Assembly: GCF_000380485.1 (NCBI RefSeq)
Contig: NZ_AQYG01000050.1
Location: forward strand, 356,410-420,409
DNA from: Jongsikchunia kroppenstedtii DSM 45133
GTDB taxonomy: Bacteria; Actinomycetota; Actinomycetes; Mycobacteriales; Mycobacteriaceae
Length of the DNA: 64,000 nucleotides
Reading direction: 5' to 3'
Shown: in pieces, positions 26,971 to 35,928 of the stretch
Numbering within the stretch: the first letter of the stretch is position 1
Layout of the letters: the number at the start of each line of letters is the position of its first letter
Made by a program: the position numbers and the translations under genes
The notes under the pieces: generated by a model
What the model was told of the DNA's origin: nothing
The model's input: the letters and a program-made list of their open reading frames with translations, nothing else
Databases searched by the model: none

Positions 26971-27438
26971 CTAGGGCTCGCCCGTGGGAGCGTCGTCCTT
27001 GGGCCGATTGTCGAATACGAAGTACCGCTGCGGTTTCGGCTGCGGCGACCGACGCCGCCGCAGTCGGGACAGGTCCAGTGTTCGGGTGCGCCGCCACAGC
27101 GCAACGGCGGCGAGCAGGGCCAGCAGGATCACACCGTGCGCCAGGAAGATCATCCCGATCGGGAGCCCGTAGCCGGCGTTCTTCGTCTCGCCGTGCGGCC
27201 CAACGCAATACAACGTCCAGTTGAAGGCCGTGCCGTCACCGGTGGAATAGGTGTCGGTGACGGCGTAGGGGGTGTAGCTGCCGCCGAGCTCCGACTTGCT
27301 GCAGAAGACCGGGGCGGTGAGCTTGAGCTCGCCCGGCCAGATCGCCGGCATGATGCAGATCGACATCGCGTCGATGAACCCGAGCACCAGCAGCACGAGC
27401 ACGAGCGCGAAACCCATTCGCTTAGTGCCGGTCGCCAT
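26971..27438 (-). CDS. Two-helix membrane protein, unknown
   Basis: The 155-residue protein has an N-terminal helix (MGFALVLVLLVLGFIDAMSI), an extracellular-looking loop with two cysteines (VFCSKSELGGSYTPYAVTDT and WTLYCVGPHG), a second helix (PIGMIFLAHGVILLALLAAV) and a strongly basic, proline-rich tail (RRRRSPQPKPQRYF). Both ends would be cytoplasmic. I do not recognise the family. Its start lies 17 bases inside the end of the preceding lipoprotein gene, so both proteins are probably made together and may form one envelope complex. Confidence 0.7.
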   Translation of the reverse strand: MATGTKRMGFALVLVLLVLGFIDAMSICIMPAIWPGELKLTAPVFCSKSELGGSYTPYAVTDTYSTGDGTAFNWTLYCVGPHGETKNAGYGLPIGMIFLAHGVILLALLAAVALWRRTRTLDLSRLRRRRSPQPKPQRYFVFDNRPKDDAPTGEP

Positions 27439-27982
27439 CGACGAACACCCCCTCCAGCGTGAACTGCGCAGAGTAACTTCCACGGTCCGAGTCGACCGTG
27501 ACCCGGATGTGCCGCTCGGCCGTCGCCGCATCGTCGACATAGGCGCTCGTCGGCACCGCGCCCGACAGACTCGACCGCTCCACCGTCGTCTCGACCAGCG
27601 ATCGCAGGTGCCGCAGCCCCGACACGGCCAACGGATCGAACAGCTCCGCCGTGATGTCATCGGTGCCGCTGACCCGGACGGGCGCGGTACGGCGCCAGGA
27701 GGTCGCACCGAAGTCGAATCGGTAGCCGTCCAGATCGACGGTCGATCCGGGGAGTGGGACCGCCGCCGACATCGAGCCCTTTCCGACGCTGAGCTGGGCG
27801 ACCCGGCCGCCGGGGAACTGCTTGGCGAAGGCGGCGAATGCCTGGTCGACGAGGGCGTCGGTCATTCCGTTTCCGCGCCGGGCGACCTCCTTGTCGAAGT
27901 CGCTGCGGCTGACCTGGCCGATGCACGCCGTGAGGGTGAATGCCGCGACCAGCAGGACGGCCGGCCACCAACGTCTGGACAT
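27422..27982 (-). CDS. Putative lipoprotein, unknown
   Basis: The 186-residue protein starts MSRRWWPAVLLVAAFTLTAC, a classic lipoprotein signal with lipobox LTAC. The mature part begins IGQVSRSDFDKEVARRGNG and contains a beta-rich region with VDLDGYRFDFGATSWRRT and HIRVTVDSDRGSYSAQF. No known domain is evident to me. An ATG at 27982 is preferred over one ten codons earlier because it gives a compact signal. The gene overlaps the next one by 17 bases. The pair is found between the fadD and frnE-like genes. Confidence 0.72.
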   Translation of the reverse strand: MSRRWWPAVLLVAAFTLTACIGQVSRSDFDKEVARRGNGMTDALVDQAFAAFAKQFPGGRVAQLSVGKGSMSAAVPLPGSTVDLDGYRFDFGATSWRRTAPVRVSGTDDITAELFDPLAVSGLRHLRSLVETTVERSSLSGAVPTSAYVDDAATAERHIRVTVDSDRGSYSAQFTLEGVFVDGDRH

Positions 27983-28039
27983 GCGGACATTATGCGATGC
28001 CCGACCGGACAATCAGAAATTATCGGGCACCGCGGCCGA

Positions 28040-28693
28040 CTAACCTGCGTCGTCCCAACATTGCTGCAGCGCTTGAGCAAACAATTCCGGCGGCTGCGCA
28101 CCGGAGACCGCGTACTTGTTGTTCAGTACGAAGAACGGCACGCCGCCGGCCCCCAACTCCGCCGCTCGCTGCTCATCCGCACGGACGGCATCGGCGTATT
28201 CATCCGAATCGAGCACGCGGCGCACGTCGGACTCGTCGAGCCCGGCCCCGGTCACCACGGCGATCAACCGATCAGGATCTCCGAAGAGTGGTTGCGGCGC
28301 AGCGAAATTCGCCGCATAGAGCGCATCGATGACGGCGTCCTGCTTGCCCTTCTCCAGCGCCAGGTGCAGCAGCCGATGCATGTCGAAGCTGTTGCCGTAG
28401 TCGCGTCCGTCGACCTCGTACCCGAGCCCGACCGCTTCCGCCTGCAGCCCGAGGCTGCGCTCGTTGGCCTCGGCCTGCTCGCGCGGCATCCCGTATTTGC
28501 TTGCGATCCAATCGATCACCTGCGCGCTGTGCCCCGGCGCGAGCGTCGGGTCCAATTCGAACGAGTGGTGGGTGACTCGCACCGCGTCGCGGTGCTCGAA
28601 CTGCTCCAGCGCCTGCTCGAAGCGGCGTTTACCCAGATAGCAGAACGGACAGTTGATGTCGGTCCAGATATCGACGGAAACAGTCGGCGCCAT
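28040..28693 (-). CDS. FrnE-like DsbA-family oxidoreductase
   Basis: The 217-residue protein is a FrnE/DsbA-type thioredoxin-fold protein. The active site CPFC is at residues 15-18 (DIWTDINCPFCYLGKRRF), and the cis-proline region is AGGVPFFVLNNKYAVSGAQP. The helical insert carries HRLLHLALEKGKQDAVIDAL. There is no signal peptide, so it acts in the cytoplasm, as FrnE does in Deinococcus, where it is a disulfide isomerase linked to oxidative stress. A doubled operator-like repeat lies 56-95 bp upstream of its start and may control it. Confidence 0.9.
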   Translation of the reverse strand: MAPTVSVDIWTDINCPFCYLGKRRFEQALEQFEHRDAVRVTHHSFELDPTLAPGHSAQVIDWIASKYGMPREQAEANERSLGLQAEAVGLGYEVDGRDYGNSFDMHRLLHLALEKGKQDAVIDALYAANFAAPQPLFGDPDRLIAVVTGAGLDESDVRRVLDSDEYADAVRADEQRAAELGAGGVPFFVLNNKYAVSGAQPPELFAQALQQCWDDAG

Positions 28694-28748
28694 GTGCCCA
28701 ACCTACGCCGACGATCGGCAGGGTCGAAGAAATCCTTTGCGAAACAGC

Positions 28749-28788
28749 TACTATCGACCGTAGTAGAAGAGTACTATCGCTCGTAGTA
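28749..28788. promoter_or_regulatory. Two tandem TACTA-N7-TAGTA operator-like repeats
   Basis: Two 17-base elements, TACTATCGACCGTAGTA (28749-28765) and TACTATCGCTCGTAGTA (28772-28788), each have perfect five-base arms. Their centres are 23 bp apart, close to two helical turns. Doubled dyads of this size are typical for TetR-family repressors. They lie between the frnE-like gene (leftwards) and a strong ribosome site plus gene start going rightwards. The truncated TetR gene nearby is the likely former owner. Confidence 0.65.
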
Positions 28789-28819
28789 GATCTGTCGCCG
28801 ACGATATCGAGGAGGCGTG

Positions 28820-28859
28820 ATGGATCTCGGCGTAGAACTGCATCATCCTGGGCCGCCGG
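28820..28859 (+). pseudogene. 5' stub of a lost gene downstream of the operator
   Basis: GAGGAGG, an excellent ribosome site, stands five bases before GTG-ATG, and the frame begins MDLGVELHHPGPPVI. About 14 codons later the sequence enters the 3' end of the opposing TetR gene. The frame stays open only as the reverse strand of TetR and the cytochrome b region, so this looks like the surviving start of a gene, possibly an oxidoreductase, cut off by a deletion. The family cannot be told from so few residues. Confidence 0.4.
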
Positions 28860-29327
28860 TTATTTCACGCCCGCCCAGCCGCGCAGCAGCGACGCGAAGC
28901 CGCGGCGCGCGTCAATCACCTGCCCGCGGACGACCGACTGCACGATCACGCCGTCGAGCAGCGCGACCGATTGCGCTGCCGCAGCGTCCACGTCCTCACC
29001 GATACCCAAGCCGGACAACAGGTTCCGCATCCAATCAAGCACCTGGGCGTTGCCCGACCGGACGGAGTCCGCCAGTTCCGGATGATGCATCGCCTCGAGA
29101 AACAACGCGTACCGGGCCGCGGTCGCCGTCCGATCGTCCGCCGCCCGCCGCGCGGCCGACGCCAGCGCCTCGGCGGCTTCCTCCGCCGTGTCGGGCGAAC
29201 CATCGGTCGATCGCCAGATCTCCGCATCGGCGGTCAGTAGCTGGTCGACCATGCCCCGCAACAAGGCCAACCGGCTGCGAAAGTGATTCGACGTCGTGCC
29301 GGCCGGTACCTGCGCCACCGCGTCCAC
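28860..29327 (-). pseudogene. TetR-family regulator missing its first helices
   Basis: The reading frame gives 155 residues from a possible GTG at 29327. It begins VDAVAQVPAGTTSNHFRSRL, which is the second half of a TetR helix-turn-helix plus helix 4. A TetR ligand domain follows, with AARYALFLEAMHHPELADSV and SVALLDGVIVQSVVRGQVID. About 30 residues that should form helices 1 and 2 are missing. The upstream frame has no resemblance to a TetR start and runs into the ribosome site of the cytochrome b gene. Without helix 1-2 it cannot bind DNA normally. It most likely once regulated the doubled operator at 28749-28788. Confidence 0.7.
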
Positions 29328-29354
29328 CCGTAGTGCCGATCGAGAGGAGTCTCG

Positions 29355-30992
29355 ATGAGTCCGACCATGGCTCGACAGGCCGCGCAGATCGACGCGCGCT
29401 ACCACGCCGCGGCCGGGCTGCGGCGACAGCTCAACAAGGTGTTCCCCAGCCACTGGTCGTTCCTGCTGGGCGAGATCGCGCTGTACAGCTTCATCGTGCT
29501 GCTGCTGTCCGGCATCTATCTGAGCCTGTTCTTCGACCCGTCGATGGCCGAGGTCACGTACCACGGCGCGTATCAACCGCTCAACGGCGTGTCGATGAGC
29601 CGGGCCTACGAATCAGCGCTCGACATCAGCTTCGAGGTCCGCGGCGGCCTGGTCATCCGGCAGATACATCATTGGGCTGCACTGCTTTTCGCGGCCTCGA
29701 TCATCTTGCACATGCTCCGAATATTCTTCACCGGCGCGTTCCGCCGGCCCCGCGAAGCCAACTGGCTCATCGGCGTGACACTGCTGATCCTCGCGATGTT
29801 CGAGGGGTTCACCGGCTACACGCTCCCCGATGATCTCTTGTCGGGCACCGGGTTACGGGCGCTGACCCAAGGCATGATGAGCATCCCCGTTATCGGCACC
29901 TGGCTGCATTGGACGCTGTTCGGCGGCGACTTCCCGGGCCAGGTGGTGATACCGCGGCTCTACATCATCCATATCCTGCTGTTTCCCGGAATCATCCTGG
30001 CGCTCATCGGCGCGCACCTCGCCCTGGTCTGGTACCAGAAGCACACGCAGTTCCCCGGCGTCGGGCGGACCGAGCGAAACGTGGTGGGCCAGCGGATCGT
30101 TCCCGTGTTCGCGCTCAAGAGCGGCGCCTTCTTCGCCATCGTGTTCGGCGTGCTGGCGGTGATGGCCGGTCTGTTCCAGATCAATCCGGTGTGGGCGCTG
30201 GGGCCGTACAGCACGGCCAACGTATCCGCCGGCGCGCCGCCGGACTTCTATCTGATGTGGACCGATGGTTTGCTGCGGCTCGTGCCCGACTGGGAGGTCT
30301 ACTTCGGCAACGCCTACATGATCCCCGCGGTCTTCTGGGGCGTGCTGATCATCTCGGTGGTGTTCGCCACAATGTTCGCCTGGCCGTTCATCGAACGGAG
30401 GCTCACGAAAGACGTTGCGCACCATAATCTTCTACAGCGACCCCGCGATGTGCCGGTGCGCACCGCAGTCGGGGCGGCCGGGCTCGCGCTATATCTGGTG
30501 CTCACGTTGTCCTGCATGAACGACACCATCGCGCTGAAGTTCCATGTCTCGCTCAACGCGATGACCTGGATCGGCCGCATCGGCTGTCTGGTGCTGCCAC
30601 CCCTGGTCTACTTCATCGCATACCGCTGGGCCCTGGCACTGCAGCGCAGCGATCGAGCCACGCTGGAACACGGCATCGAGACCGGGATCATCACCCGGCG
30701 GCCGCACGGTGAATACATCGAAATACACCAGCCGCTCGGCCCCGCAGACAGCCACGACCACCCGGTGCCGCTGCCGTATCAGGGCGCCGCGGTGCCGAAA
30801 CGGATGAACAAACTCGGCGCGGCCGGGCGACCCGGCAGCGGCGGGCTGCTGCGTCCCGACCCGCCGCTGGAGCAGGAACTCGCAGTCGAACAGCGCCGGG
30901 CCGCGACCGCACAGGAGCACCGCGCGCTCGCGACGCTGCAGCGAGCCGAGCGACCCACCGCAGACGCGTCCGATGACGACGGGGAAAGCTAG
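29355..30992 (+). CDS. Orphan cytochrome bc1 complex cytochrome b subunit (QcrB-like)
   Basis: The 545-residue protein is an actinobacterial-type QcrB with its long C-terminal tail. Haem ligands are visible in [20 protein letters not shown] and in [20 protein letters not shown]. The quinol-site region reads [20 protein letters not shown] in place of the mitochondrial PEW loop. About nine membrane segments are present; the last 120 residues are charged and disordered. The ribosome site GAGAGGAGTCTCG precedes the ATG. Normal bc1 operons are ctaE-qcrCAB; here no qcrC, qcrA or ctaE is adjacent. It is probably a second copy. Function is uncertain: spare subunit, inhibitor-resistant variant, or part of an alternative complex. 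Confidence 0.88.
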   Translation: MSPTMARQAAQIDARYHAAAGLRRQLNKVFPSHWSFLLGEIALYSFIVLLLSGIYLSLFFDPSMAEVTYHGAYQPLNGVSMSRAYESALDISFEVRGGLVIRQIHHWAALLFAASIILHMLRIFFTGAFRRPREANWLIGVTLLILAMFEGFTGYTLPDDLLSGTGLRALTQGMMSIPVIGTWLHWTLFGGDFPGQVVIPRLYIIHILLFPGIILALIGAHLALVWYQKHTQFPGVGRTERNVVGQRIVPVFALKSGAFFAIVFGVLAVMAGLFQINPVWALGPYSTANVSAGAPPDFYLMWTDGLLRLVPDWEVYFGNAYMIPAVFWGVLIISVVFATMFAWPFIERRLTKDVAHHNLLQRPRDVPVRTAVGAAGLALYLVLTLSCMNDTIALKFHVSLNAMTWIGRIGCLVLPPLVYFIAYRWALALQRSDRATLEHGIETGIITRRPHGEYIEIHQPLGPADSHDHPVPLPYQGAAVPKRMNKLGAAGRPGSGGLLRPDPPLEQELAVEQRRAATAQEHRALATLQRAERPTADASDDDGES

Positions 30993-31034
30993 CGGCACAC
31001 GGCTGGATCCGGCCGCCCGCGACCGGCTGGCCGA

Positions 31035-31817
31035 CTATCCGACGCCGGTGGCCGCCCAGACGAAGGTGCGCTTGAGCCACGACGGCGAGATCGCGCCCAG
31101 CCACGACAGGATGTGGAACGGCACACCGACCGCGATATGCACGCGGACCGGGATCCAGCGGAACTTGATCGCATAACCCACGGCCCTGGCCACATCGTCG
31201 GGGGTCAGGTGGACGCCGAGGCGCCGGGTCGATCCGATGTCCATGCCGTCGGTCATCGCCGTCGCAACGAACAGCGGCCACAGCGCCTGCACCTTGATGC
31301 CGTGCCGGCGCCACTCCAGGTTCAGCGCCTCGGTGAGACCGCGGACCGCGAATTTGGAGGCCGAGTAGCTGGCCAGTTCGGGCTGACCGTAGAGCGCCGA
31401 CGCCGAGCAGAGGTTGATGACCTGCGAGCCTTCGGTGTTCTTCAGGTAGGCGAACGCCTGGTGGCAGCCATTGGCGGTGCCGGTGACGTTGATGTGGACG
31501 ATGCGCTGATGCTTGGCGATATCGATCTCTTCGAACTTGCCCGACCAGAGCACGCCCGCATTGTTGACCAGCACGTCGAGCCGGCCGTCGGGGCAATGCC
31601 GGGCGAGCACCTCGCTCCACTGCTGGGCATCGGTGACGTCGAGGCGGTCGATGGTCAGCCGGCCCGGCGCATTCGGGTCGATCGAGGCGGCGAGCGCTTC
31701 CAACCCGGCGGTGTCGACGTCGGTGACGATGACGTCGAAACCCTTGTTCACCAATCGAATTGCGGTCGCCCGGCCGATGCCTGCCGCACCGCCGGTGAGA
31801 AACACACGCTTGCTCAT
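31035..31817 (-). CDS. Short-chain dehydrogenase/reductase
   Basis: The 260-residue SDR has the motifs VFLTGGAAGIGRATAIRL, LDVLVNNAGVLWSG, the Ser in INLCSASALYG and the catalytic Tyr/Lys in ELASYSASKFAVRGLTEA. The C-terminal PVRVHIAVGVPFHILSWLGA is hydrophobic and may associate with the membrane. The substrate is unknown. A GTG 18 codons upstream gives a longer, poorly conserved start, so I chose the ATG. It converges on the cytochrome b gene, with 42 bp between the stops. Confidence 0.88.
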   Translation of the reverse strand: MSKRVFLTGGAAGIGRATAIRLVNKGFDVIVTDVDTAGLEALAASIDPNAPGRLTIDRLDVTDAQQWSEVLARHCPDGRLDVLVNNAGVLWSGKFEEIDIAKHQRIVHINVTGTANGCHQAFAYLKNTEGSQVINLCSASALYGQPELASYSASKFAVRGLTEALNLEWRRHGIKVQALWPLFVATAMTDGMDIGSTRRLGVHLTPDDVARAVGYAIKFRWIPVRVHIAVGVPFHILSWLGAISPSWLKRTFVWAATGVG

Positions 31818-31907
31818 ACCCTGCCCCGTCGCATCGGAGTTCCTGTGTCGGTCGGCGTCAGGATATGACACGCGCCACTGCCGCCTTCGGTCCGACCGCC
31901 GCGACGA

Positions 31908-33044
31908 TCAGTTCGGGCCGGCCAGCAGGGTGGCGCGCAGCCGATCGGCGAGCGCCTCCTTGCCCGCTCGCGACCAGGTGAAGCCCGCGTGCGCGCTGTT
32001 GAACCACTGCACCGTCCCGTCGCGCCACGCCTCGCCGAGCGCCACCGACTGCTGGCGCGGGATCAGCCGGTCGGCGCGCGCAGCGAGCAGCGATCGCCGG
32101 TCGCGGGCGACAGCGGTGGGCAGCACCAGCGGCGCGATGACGCGGTAGACGCTCCGCGCGTCCGCGCTCGCGATCACGCCGCGATACTCGTCCGGCGGAC
32201 CGTGGTGTTCCAGCAACCCGAGCGGGTCGACGAACGGGATCGCCGCGGCGACGACGTCCACCGGTTCGAGAGCGGAGATCAGCGTCGACAGGAACCCGCC
32301 GAGCGATACGCCGTAGACGCCCACCGGAGCGGCGGAATTCGCCCGGATCCAACCGATGATCCGGCGGATCTCCCACACCGCCTGGGTGACGCCGTGCAGC
32401 ATGGCCGACAGATCCAGCGTCAGCAGCTGCCCGTCGCCCTTCGCGTTGCGCGAGCCGTGCAGCGGCGACGTGGGCAGCACGACGTTCAGCCCGAGTTTCT
32501 TGTGCATGACGGTCGCGCGCAGGGCGCTCAGATCCTGCCGCGAGGATCCCATCCCGAACCCGTGCAGGCAGACCACCCAGGGCGCGTTCGGATCGCCGCG
32601 CAGCACCCGCAGCGGGACGGTGGCGTTGTATTTGTCGTTGCGCCAACGGTTCACGCCCGGCTCGATGGGACGCGGCGCGAAACCAGACTCGAACGCGACC
32701 GTCTCGTGGCCCCACAGACCGGGTCGCTTGCGCCAGCCGACCAGCTCGTCATCGGTCAGCGGCGGCGGTGTCCGGTGATAGGAGACCGGATCGGCGAGCC
32801 AGCCCTGCTCCTGGAAAAGCGCTGCCGCCTCGGCCATTTCGGCAGCGAGACGTTCCGGCGTGGCCTCGTCCGGCAGCTTCGCCGGGAACCAGCGCATGAT
32901 CGCCAGCACGGTGTCATCGAGCGCGATCTGCGGTGCCAGTCGGAATCGCTGCATCGCGGTGAGCGGTGGCAGCACGGTGCCCGTGGGTGCCGCCGGCAAC
33001 GGGTCGCCGCCGGTCCATTCCGGGTTGCTAGCAGGTACAGACAC
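31908..33044 (-). CDS. Alpha/beta hydrolase family protein
   Basis: The 378-residue protein has an alpha/beta-hydrolase core in its second half: WVVCLHGFGMGSSRQDLSAL (strand and oxyanion loop), the nucleophile elbow GVYGVSLGGFLSTLISAL and a late His in FNSAHAGFTWSRAGKEALA. The N-terminal 130 residues, with LDDTVLAIMRWFPAKLPDE, form a lid or accessory part. The GTG at 33044 is preceded by GAGGGG at good spacing; an ATG 17 codons upstream is less supported. It is followed upstream by another hydrolase gene on the same strand. The substrate is unknown. Confidence 0.82.
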   Translation of the reverse strand: MSVPASNPEWTGGDPLPAAPTGTVLPPLTAMQRFRLAPQIALDDTVLAIMRWFPAKLPDEATPERLAAEMAEAAALFQEQGWLADPVSYHRTPPPLTDDELVGWRKRPGLWGHETVAFESGFAPRPIEPGVNRWRNDKYNATVPLRVLRGDPNAPWVVCLHGFGMGSSRQDLSALRATVMHKKLGLNVVLPTSPLHGSRNAKGDGQLLTLDLSAMLHGVTQAVWEIRRIIGWIRANSAAPVGVYGVSLGGFLSTLISALEPVDVVAAAIPFVDPLGLLEHHGPPDEYRGVIASADARSVYRVIAPLVLPTAVARDRRSLLAARADRLIPRQQSVALGEAWRDGTVQWFNSAHAGFTWSRAGKEALADRLRATLLAGPN

Positions 33045-33114
33045 CGTGATCCCCTCAATCCTGAATCTGTTCGTCCGGTCGATCGAACCGATCAATGCTG
33101 CTCTGGTCAGGCCG

Positions 33115-34074
33115 TCATGCCGACGCCTTCGCGGTCAGCGCGTCGTGGATGACAACACACACTTCCTCGTTGGCCTTCTCCGCCTCCGGCAGATGATCGG
33201 CGAGATTGAAGAAGCCGTGGAATCCCTTGTCGTAGCGCCGCGTCGTCACGTGGGCGCCGCCGGCCACGAGCATCTGGGCGTACTCCTCGCCCTCGTCGCA
33301 GAGGGGGTCGAGGGCGCCGGTCACCACGTGGCCGTCAGGCAGACCGGTGAGGTCTCCGACGATCGGCGACGCCAGCACGTTGGCATTCTCGCCGCTGTCG
33401 CCGAGGTACTGCTTGGTGAACCAGTACATGTGCGACCCGGTGAGCACCCCGCTCTTGGTATGCGGACTGGACGTCACCGACTTCTTGCGACGCTGGTCCA
33501 CCACCGGGTAGATGAGCACCTGGAAGGCGATGGCGGGGCCGCCGCGATCGCGCGCCATCATCGCCACCACCGCGGTGAGATTGCCGCCTGCGCTGTCGCC
33601 CGCGACCACCAGCTGTGCGGGATCGCCGCCGAACTCGGCCGCGCAGCGAGCCACCCACTCGACCGCCGCCCAGGCGTCCTCGACGGCCGCCGGGAACGGA
33701 TGCTCCGGGGCGAGCCGATAGTCGACCGAGATGACAATCGCGCCAACACCATTCGCCAGACGCCGGCAGCAGGAATCATGCGAGTCGAGGTCGCACAGCA
33801 CGAACCCGCCGCCGTGGAAGTACACCAGCACCGGCAGACCCTGGGGCCCCTGCTCGGCGCCGCGCGGCCGGTAGATGCGCACCGGGATCTCGCCCGCGGG
33901 CCCCGGGATGGTCCGGTCCTCGACGCCGGCCACCGGCACCGGCTTGGCGGGACGTCGGCTGGCCTTGAGTCGGGCCCGAACATCGGCGGCGTCACCGTCA
34001 CCGGCGGCGATCGAGGCGAAAGCCTCGGTCATCCGCCCGGCGACCTCGCGCTTCATCGCATCGGAGTCGCTCAT
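33115..34074 (-). CDS. HSL-family alpha/beta hydrolase (LipH-like esterase)
   Basis: The 319-residue protein is a standard HSL-family carboxylesterase. The oxyanion motif is YFHGGGFVLCDLDSHD, the SVDYRLAPEHPFPAAVEDAW block is intact, and the nucleophile motif is VAGDSAGGNLTAVVAM. The Asp is in TGALDPLCDEGEEYA and the His in YDKGFHGFFNLADHLP. It should hydrolyse short acyl esters in the cytoplasm. It is divergent from the wax ester synthase gene and next to another hydrolase, which suggests a local group of lipid-ester genes. Confidence 0.9.
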   Translation of the reverse strand: MSDSDAMKREVAGRMTEAFASIAAGDGDAADVRARLKASRRPAKPVPVAGVEDRTIPGPAGEIPVRIYRPRGAEQGPQGLPVLVYFHGGGFVLCDLDSHDSCCRRLANGVGAIVISVDYRLAPEHPFPAAVEDAWAAVEWVARCAAEFGGDPAQLVVAGDSAGGNLTAVVAMMARDRGGPAIAFQVLIYPVVDQRRKKSVTSSPHTKSGVLTGSHMYWFTKQYLGDSGENANVLASPIVGDLTGLPDGHVVTGALDPLCDEGEEYAQMLVAGGAHVTTRRYDKGFHGFFNLADHLPEAEKANEEVCVVIHDALTAKASA

Positions 34075-34259
34075 CGGACAGTGCGCACCCGCGAAATGGA
34101 TTCCTTCATGGCAGCAGACCGTACGAGCCGCCCACAGGGCTCGGTCCGCGCGATCCCACTAGCCGGGAAGGGTCGTCGAATACCTCACAGGCGCCATGCA
34201 TAGTGAACTCAATCACATATGGTCCACTCTCCTGTGGACGAAGTACCCGAGGGGGAAAG

Positions 34260-35780
34260 ATGCGTCGGCTAAAGGGCGAAGACAACAGCTTCCTGGCATG
34301 GGAGAGTGCGGTCCAACCGCAGCACACGGTCAAGGCCGTGGTGCTCGATCCCAAGAAGGTCAGCGAGCCGTTCGACTTCGATCGCTTCAAGGAAGTGGTG
34401 CAGGCCTGGGCCGCGCGGGTCGAGCCGATGCAGTGGCAGCTGCTGTCACCGCGCGCCGGCGTCGGGCGGCCGTGGTGGGTGTCGCGTCCCCGCCTCGACA
34501 TGAACTATCACGTGCACCGCACCACGGCGGCGGCACCGGGCGGCGACGAGCAGCTGGCCGCCACGATCGGTGAACTCTTCGAGGTACCGCTCGATCGAGA
34601 CCGTCCGGCCTGGCAGATCTGGTACGTCGAGGGTCTCGCCGACGGCAAGGTCGCGCTGGTGCTCAAGATCCACCACGCCGTCGCCGACGGCGGCGCCTCG
34701 GTGCGCCTGCTGGAGAACATCTACAGCGCCGATCCGGACGCCCCGCTGCCGGCGGCGTGCCCGGCGCCGGAGGACGAGCAGCGGCCGGCCGCCACCACCT
34801 GGTTGCCGCAGGTGGGTCGCGTTCAGCTGACCTCCTGGGGAAGGTTCCCGAGCCTGCTGGGCCGGACCGCACATGTCACCAGCGTCATCCGCGCGCGCCA
34901 GAAGTCCGGCAAGCCCGGTTATGCCGAGGCGTTCACCGCGCCGGCGATGCCGTTCAACGACCCGCTGACGGCCGGCCGGACCTTCGCCTACCGGCGCGTC
35001 GACGTCAACGAGATCAAGAGGGTCGCAAAGGCTTTCGGCGTCACCGTGAACGACGTCTTCCTGTCGCTCTGCGCCGGCGCGCTCCGCGAGTACCTGCAGA
35101 GCCATGGCAAACTCAGCGACGACGCGTTGACCGCGGTCGTGCCGGTCTCGATGCGCCCCAAGGACACCGAGGTCGAGTGGGGCAATCATGTGGCCCGCTG
35201 GAACGTCGAGTTCGCCACCCACATCGCCGACCCCGTCGAGCGGCTGCAGGCGATCGCCGACGGCACCCGCACCGCGCGGGAGGTCCAGGCCGAGCGCGAC
35301 GAGTCGCTGCAGCACGACTGGATGGAGTACTGGCCGCTGTTCTGGGTGTACTCCCGCGTGCTGCCGATCGCCGGAGCCCGGGTGTCCAAGCGCCCGATGT
35401 TCAGCCTCATCGCCTCCAACATGCGTGGGCCCAAGCAGCTCTACCTCGGCGGCGCGCCGATCGAACAGCTGATCTCGACGGGCCCCCTGGTGTTCCCGAT
35501 GGGCCTGAACTTCACCGGCTGGAGCTATGAGAACGAGATGACGATCTGCGTCCTCGCCTGCTCCGACCACATCTCAGAGGCGTACGACATCGCGGACCAT
35601 CTCCCCGAGATGCTGGCCGAGCTGGGCAAGCTGGCACCGGGAGCCACGGACGAGACCCCGGCCGCTGCTGCCGAGACGTCGGCGGCCGCCGACGAAATCG
35701 AGGAGCCGAAGAAGAGGGCGCCCGCGAATAAGGCCGCGGCCAAGAAGGCGACGCCCAAGGCGGCATCCGGCACGGCCTAA
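34260..35780 (+). CDS. Wax ester synthase / diacylglycerol acyltransferase (WS/DGAT)
   Basis: The 506-residue protein is a WS/DGAT of the Tgs type. The active-site motif HHAVADG is at about residues 138-144 (VLKIHHAVADGGASVRLL), the family motif NDVFLSLCAGALREYL follows, and the C-terminal DUF1298 part has VSMRPKDTEVEWGNHVARWN and MFSLIASNMRGP. It should join acyl-CoA to diacylglycerol or a fatty alcohol. The last 45 residues are an unusual Ala/Lys-rich tail (EEPKKRAPANKAAAKKATPK) resembling a histone-like linker. The start is set by GAGGGGGAAAG. A hairpin at 35806-35837 ends the gene. Confidence 0.92.
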   Translation: MRRLKGEDNSFLAWESAVQPQHTVKAVVLDPKKVSEPFDFDRFKEVVQAWAARVEPMQWQLLSPRAGVGRPWWVSRPRLDMNYHVHRTTAAAPGGDEQLAATIGELFEVPLDRDRPAWQIWYVEGLADGKVALVLKIHHAVADGGASVRLLENIYSADPDAPLPAACPAPEDEQRPAATTWLPQVGRVQLTSWGRFPSLLGRTAHVTSVIRARQKSGKPGYAEAFTAPAMPFNDPLTAGRTFAYRRVDVNEIKRVAKAFGVTVNDVFLSLCAGALREYLQSHGKLSDDALTAVVPVSMRPKDTEVEWGNHVARWNVEFATHIADPVERLQAIADGTRTAREVQAERDESLQHDWMEYWPLFWVYSRVLPIAGARVSKRPMFSLIASNMRGPKQLYLGGAPIEQLISTGPLVFPMGLNFTGWSYENEMTICVLACSDHISEAYDIADHLPEMLAELGKLAPGATDETPAAAAETSAAADEIEEPKKRAPANKAAAKKATPKAASGTA

Positions 35781-35805
35781 CCCGGTCGACCGACCCGAAC
35801 GGCGA

Positions 35806-35837
35806 ACGGCCGCCGCAGCGAAAGCTGTGGCGGCCGT
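35806..35837 (+). terminator. Hairpin terminator with GAAA tetraloop
   Basis: ACGGCCGCCGCAGC and GCTGTGGCGGCCGT form a 14-bp stem (one G-U pair) closed by a GAAA loop, 26 bp after the WS/DGAT stop. There is no T-tract, as is usual for actinobacterial terminators. It also lies beyond the end of the convergent DUF2993 gene and could serve both directions. Confidence 0.75.
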
Positions 35838-35928
35838 CGTCGTGAGGTGAGTGCGGCCGTGAAGTCAGTCGTGAAATGAGTGCGCCGACGATCCGGAACC
35901 GCGCCCGAATCCGCGGCCGGCCGAACCG

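Noticed and set aside
28817..29833. 338-codon plus-strand frame starting MMDLGVELHHPG
   Set aside because: Only the first 14 codons look genuine; the rest is the reverse strand of the TetR remnant and an off-frame reading of the cytochrome b gene.
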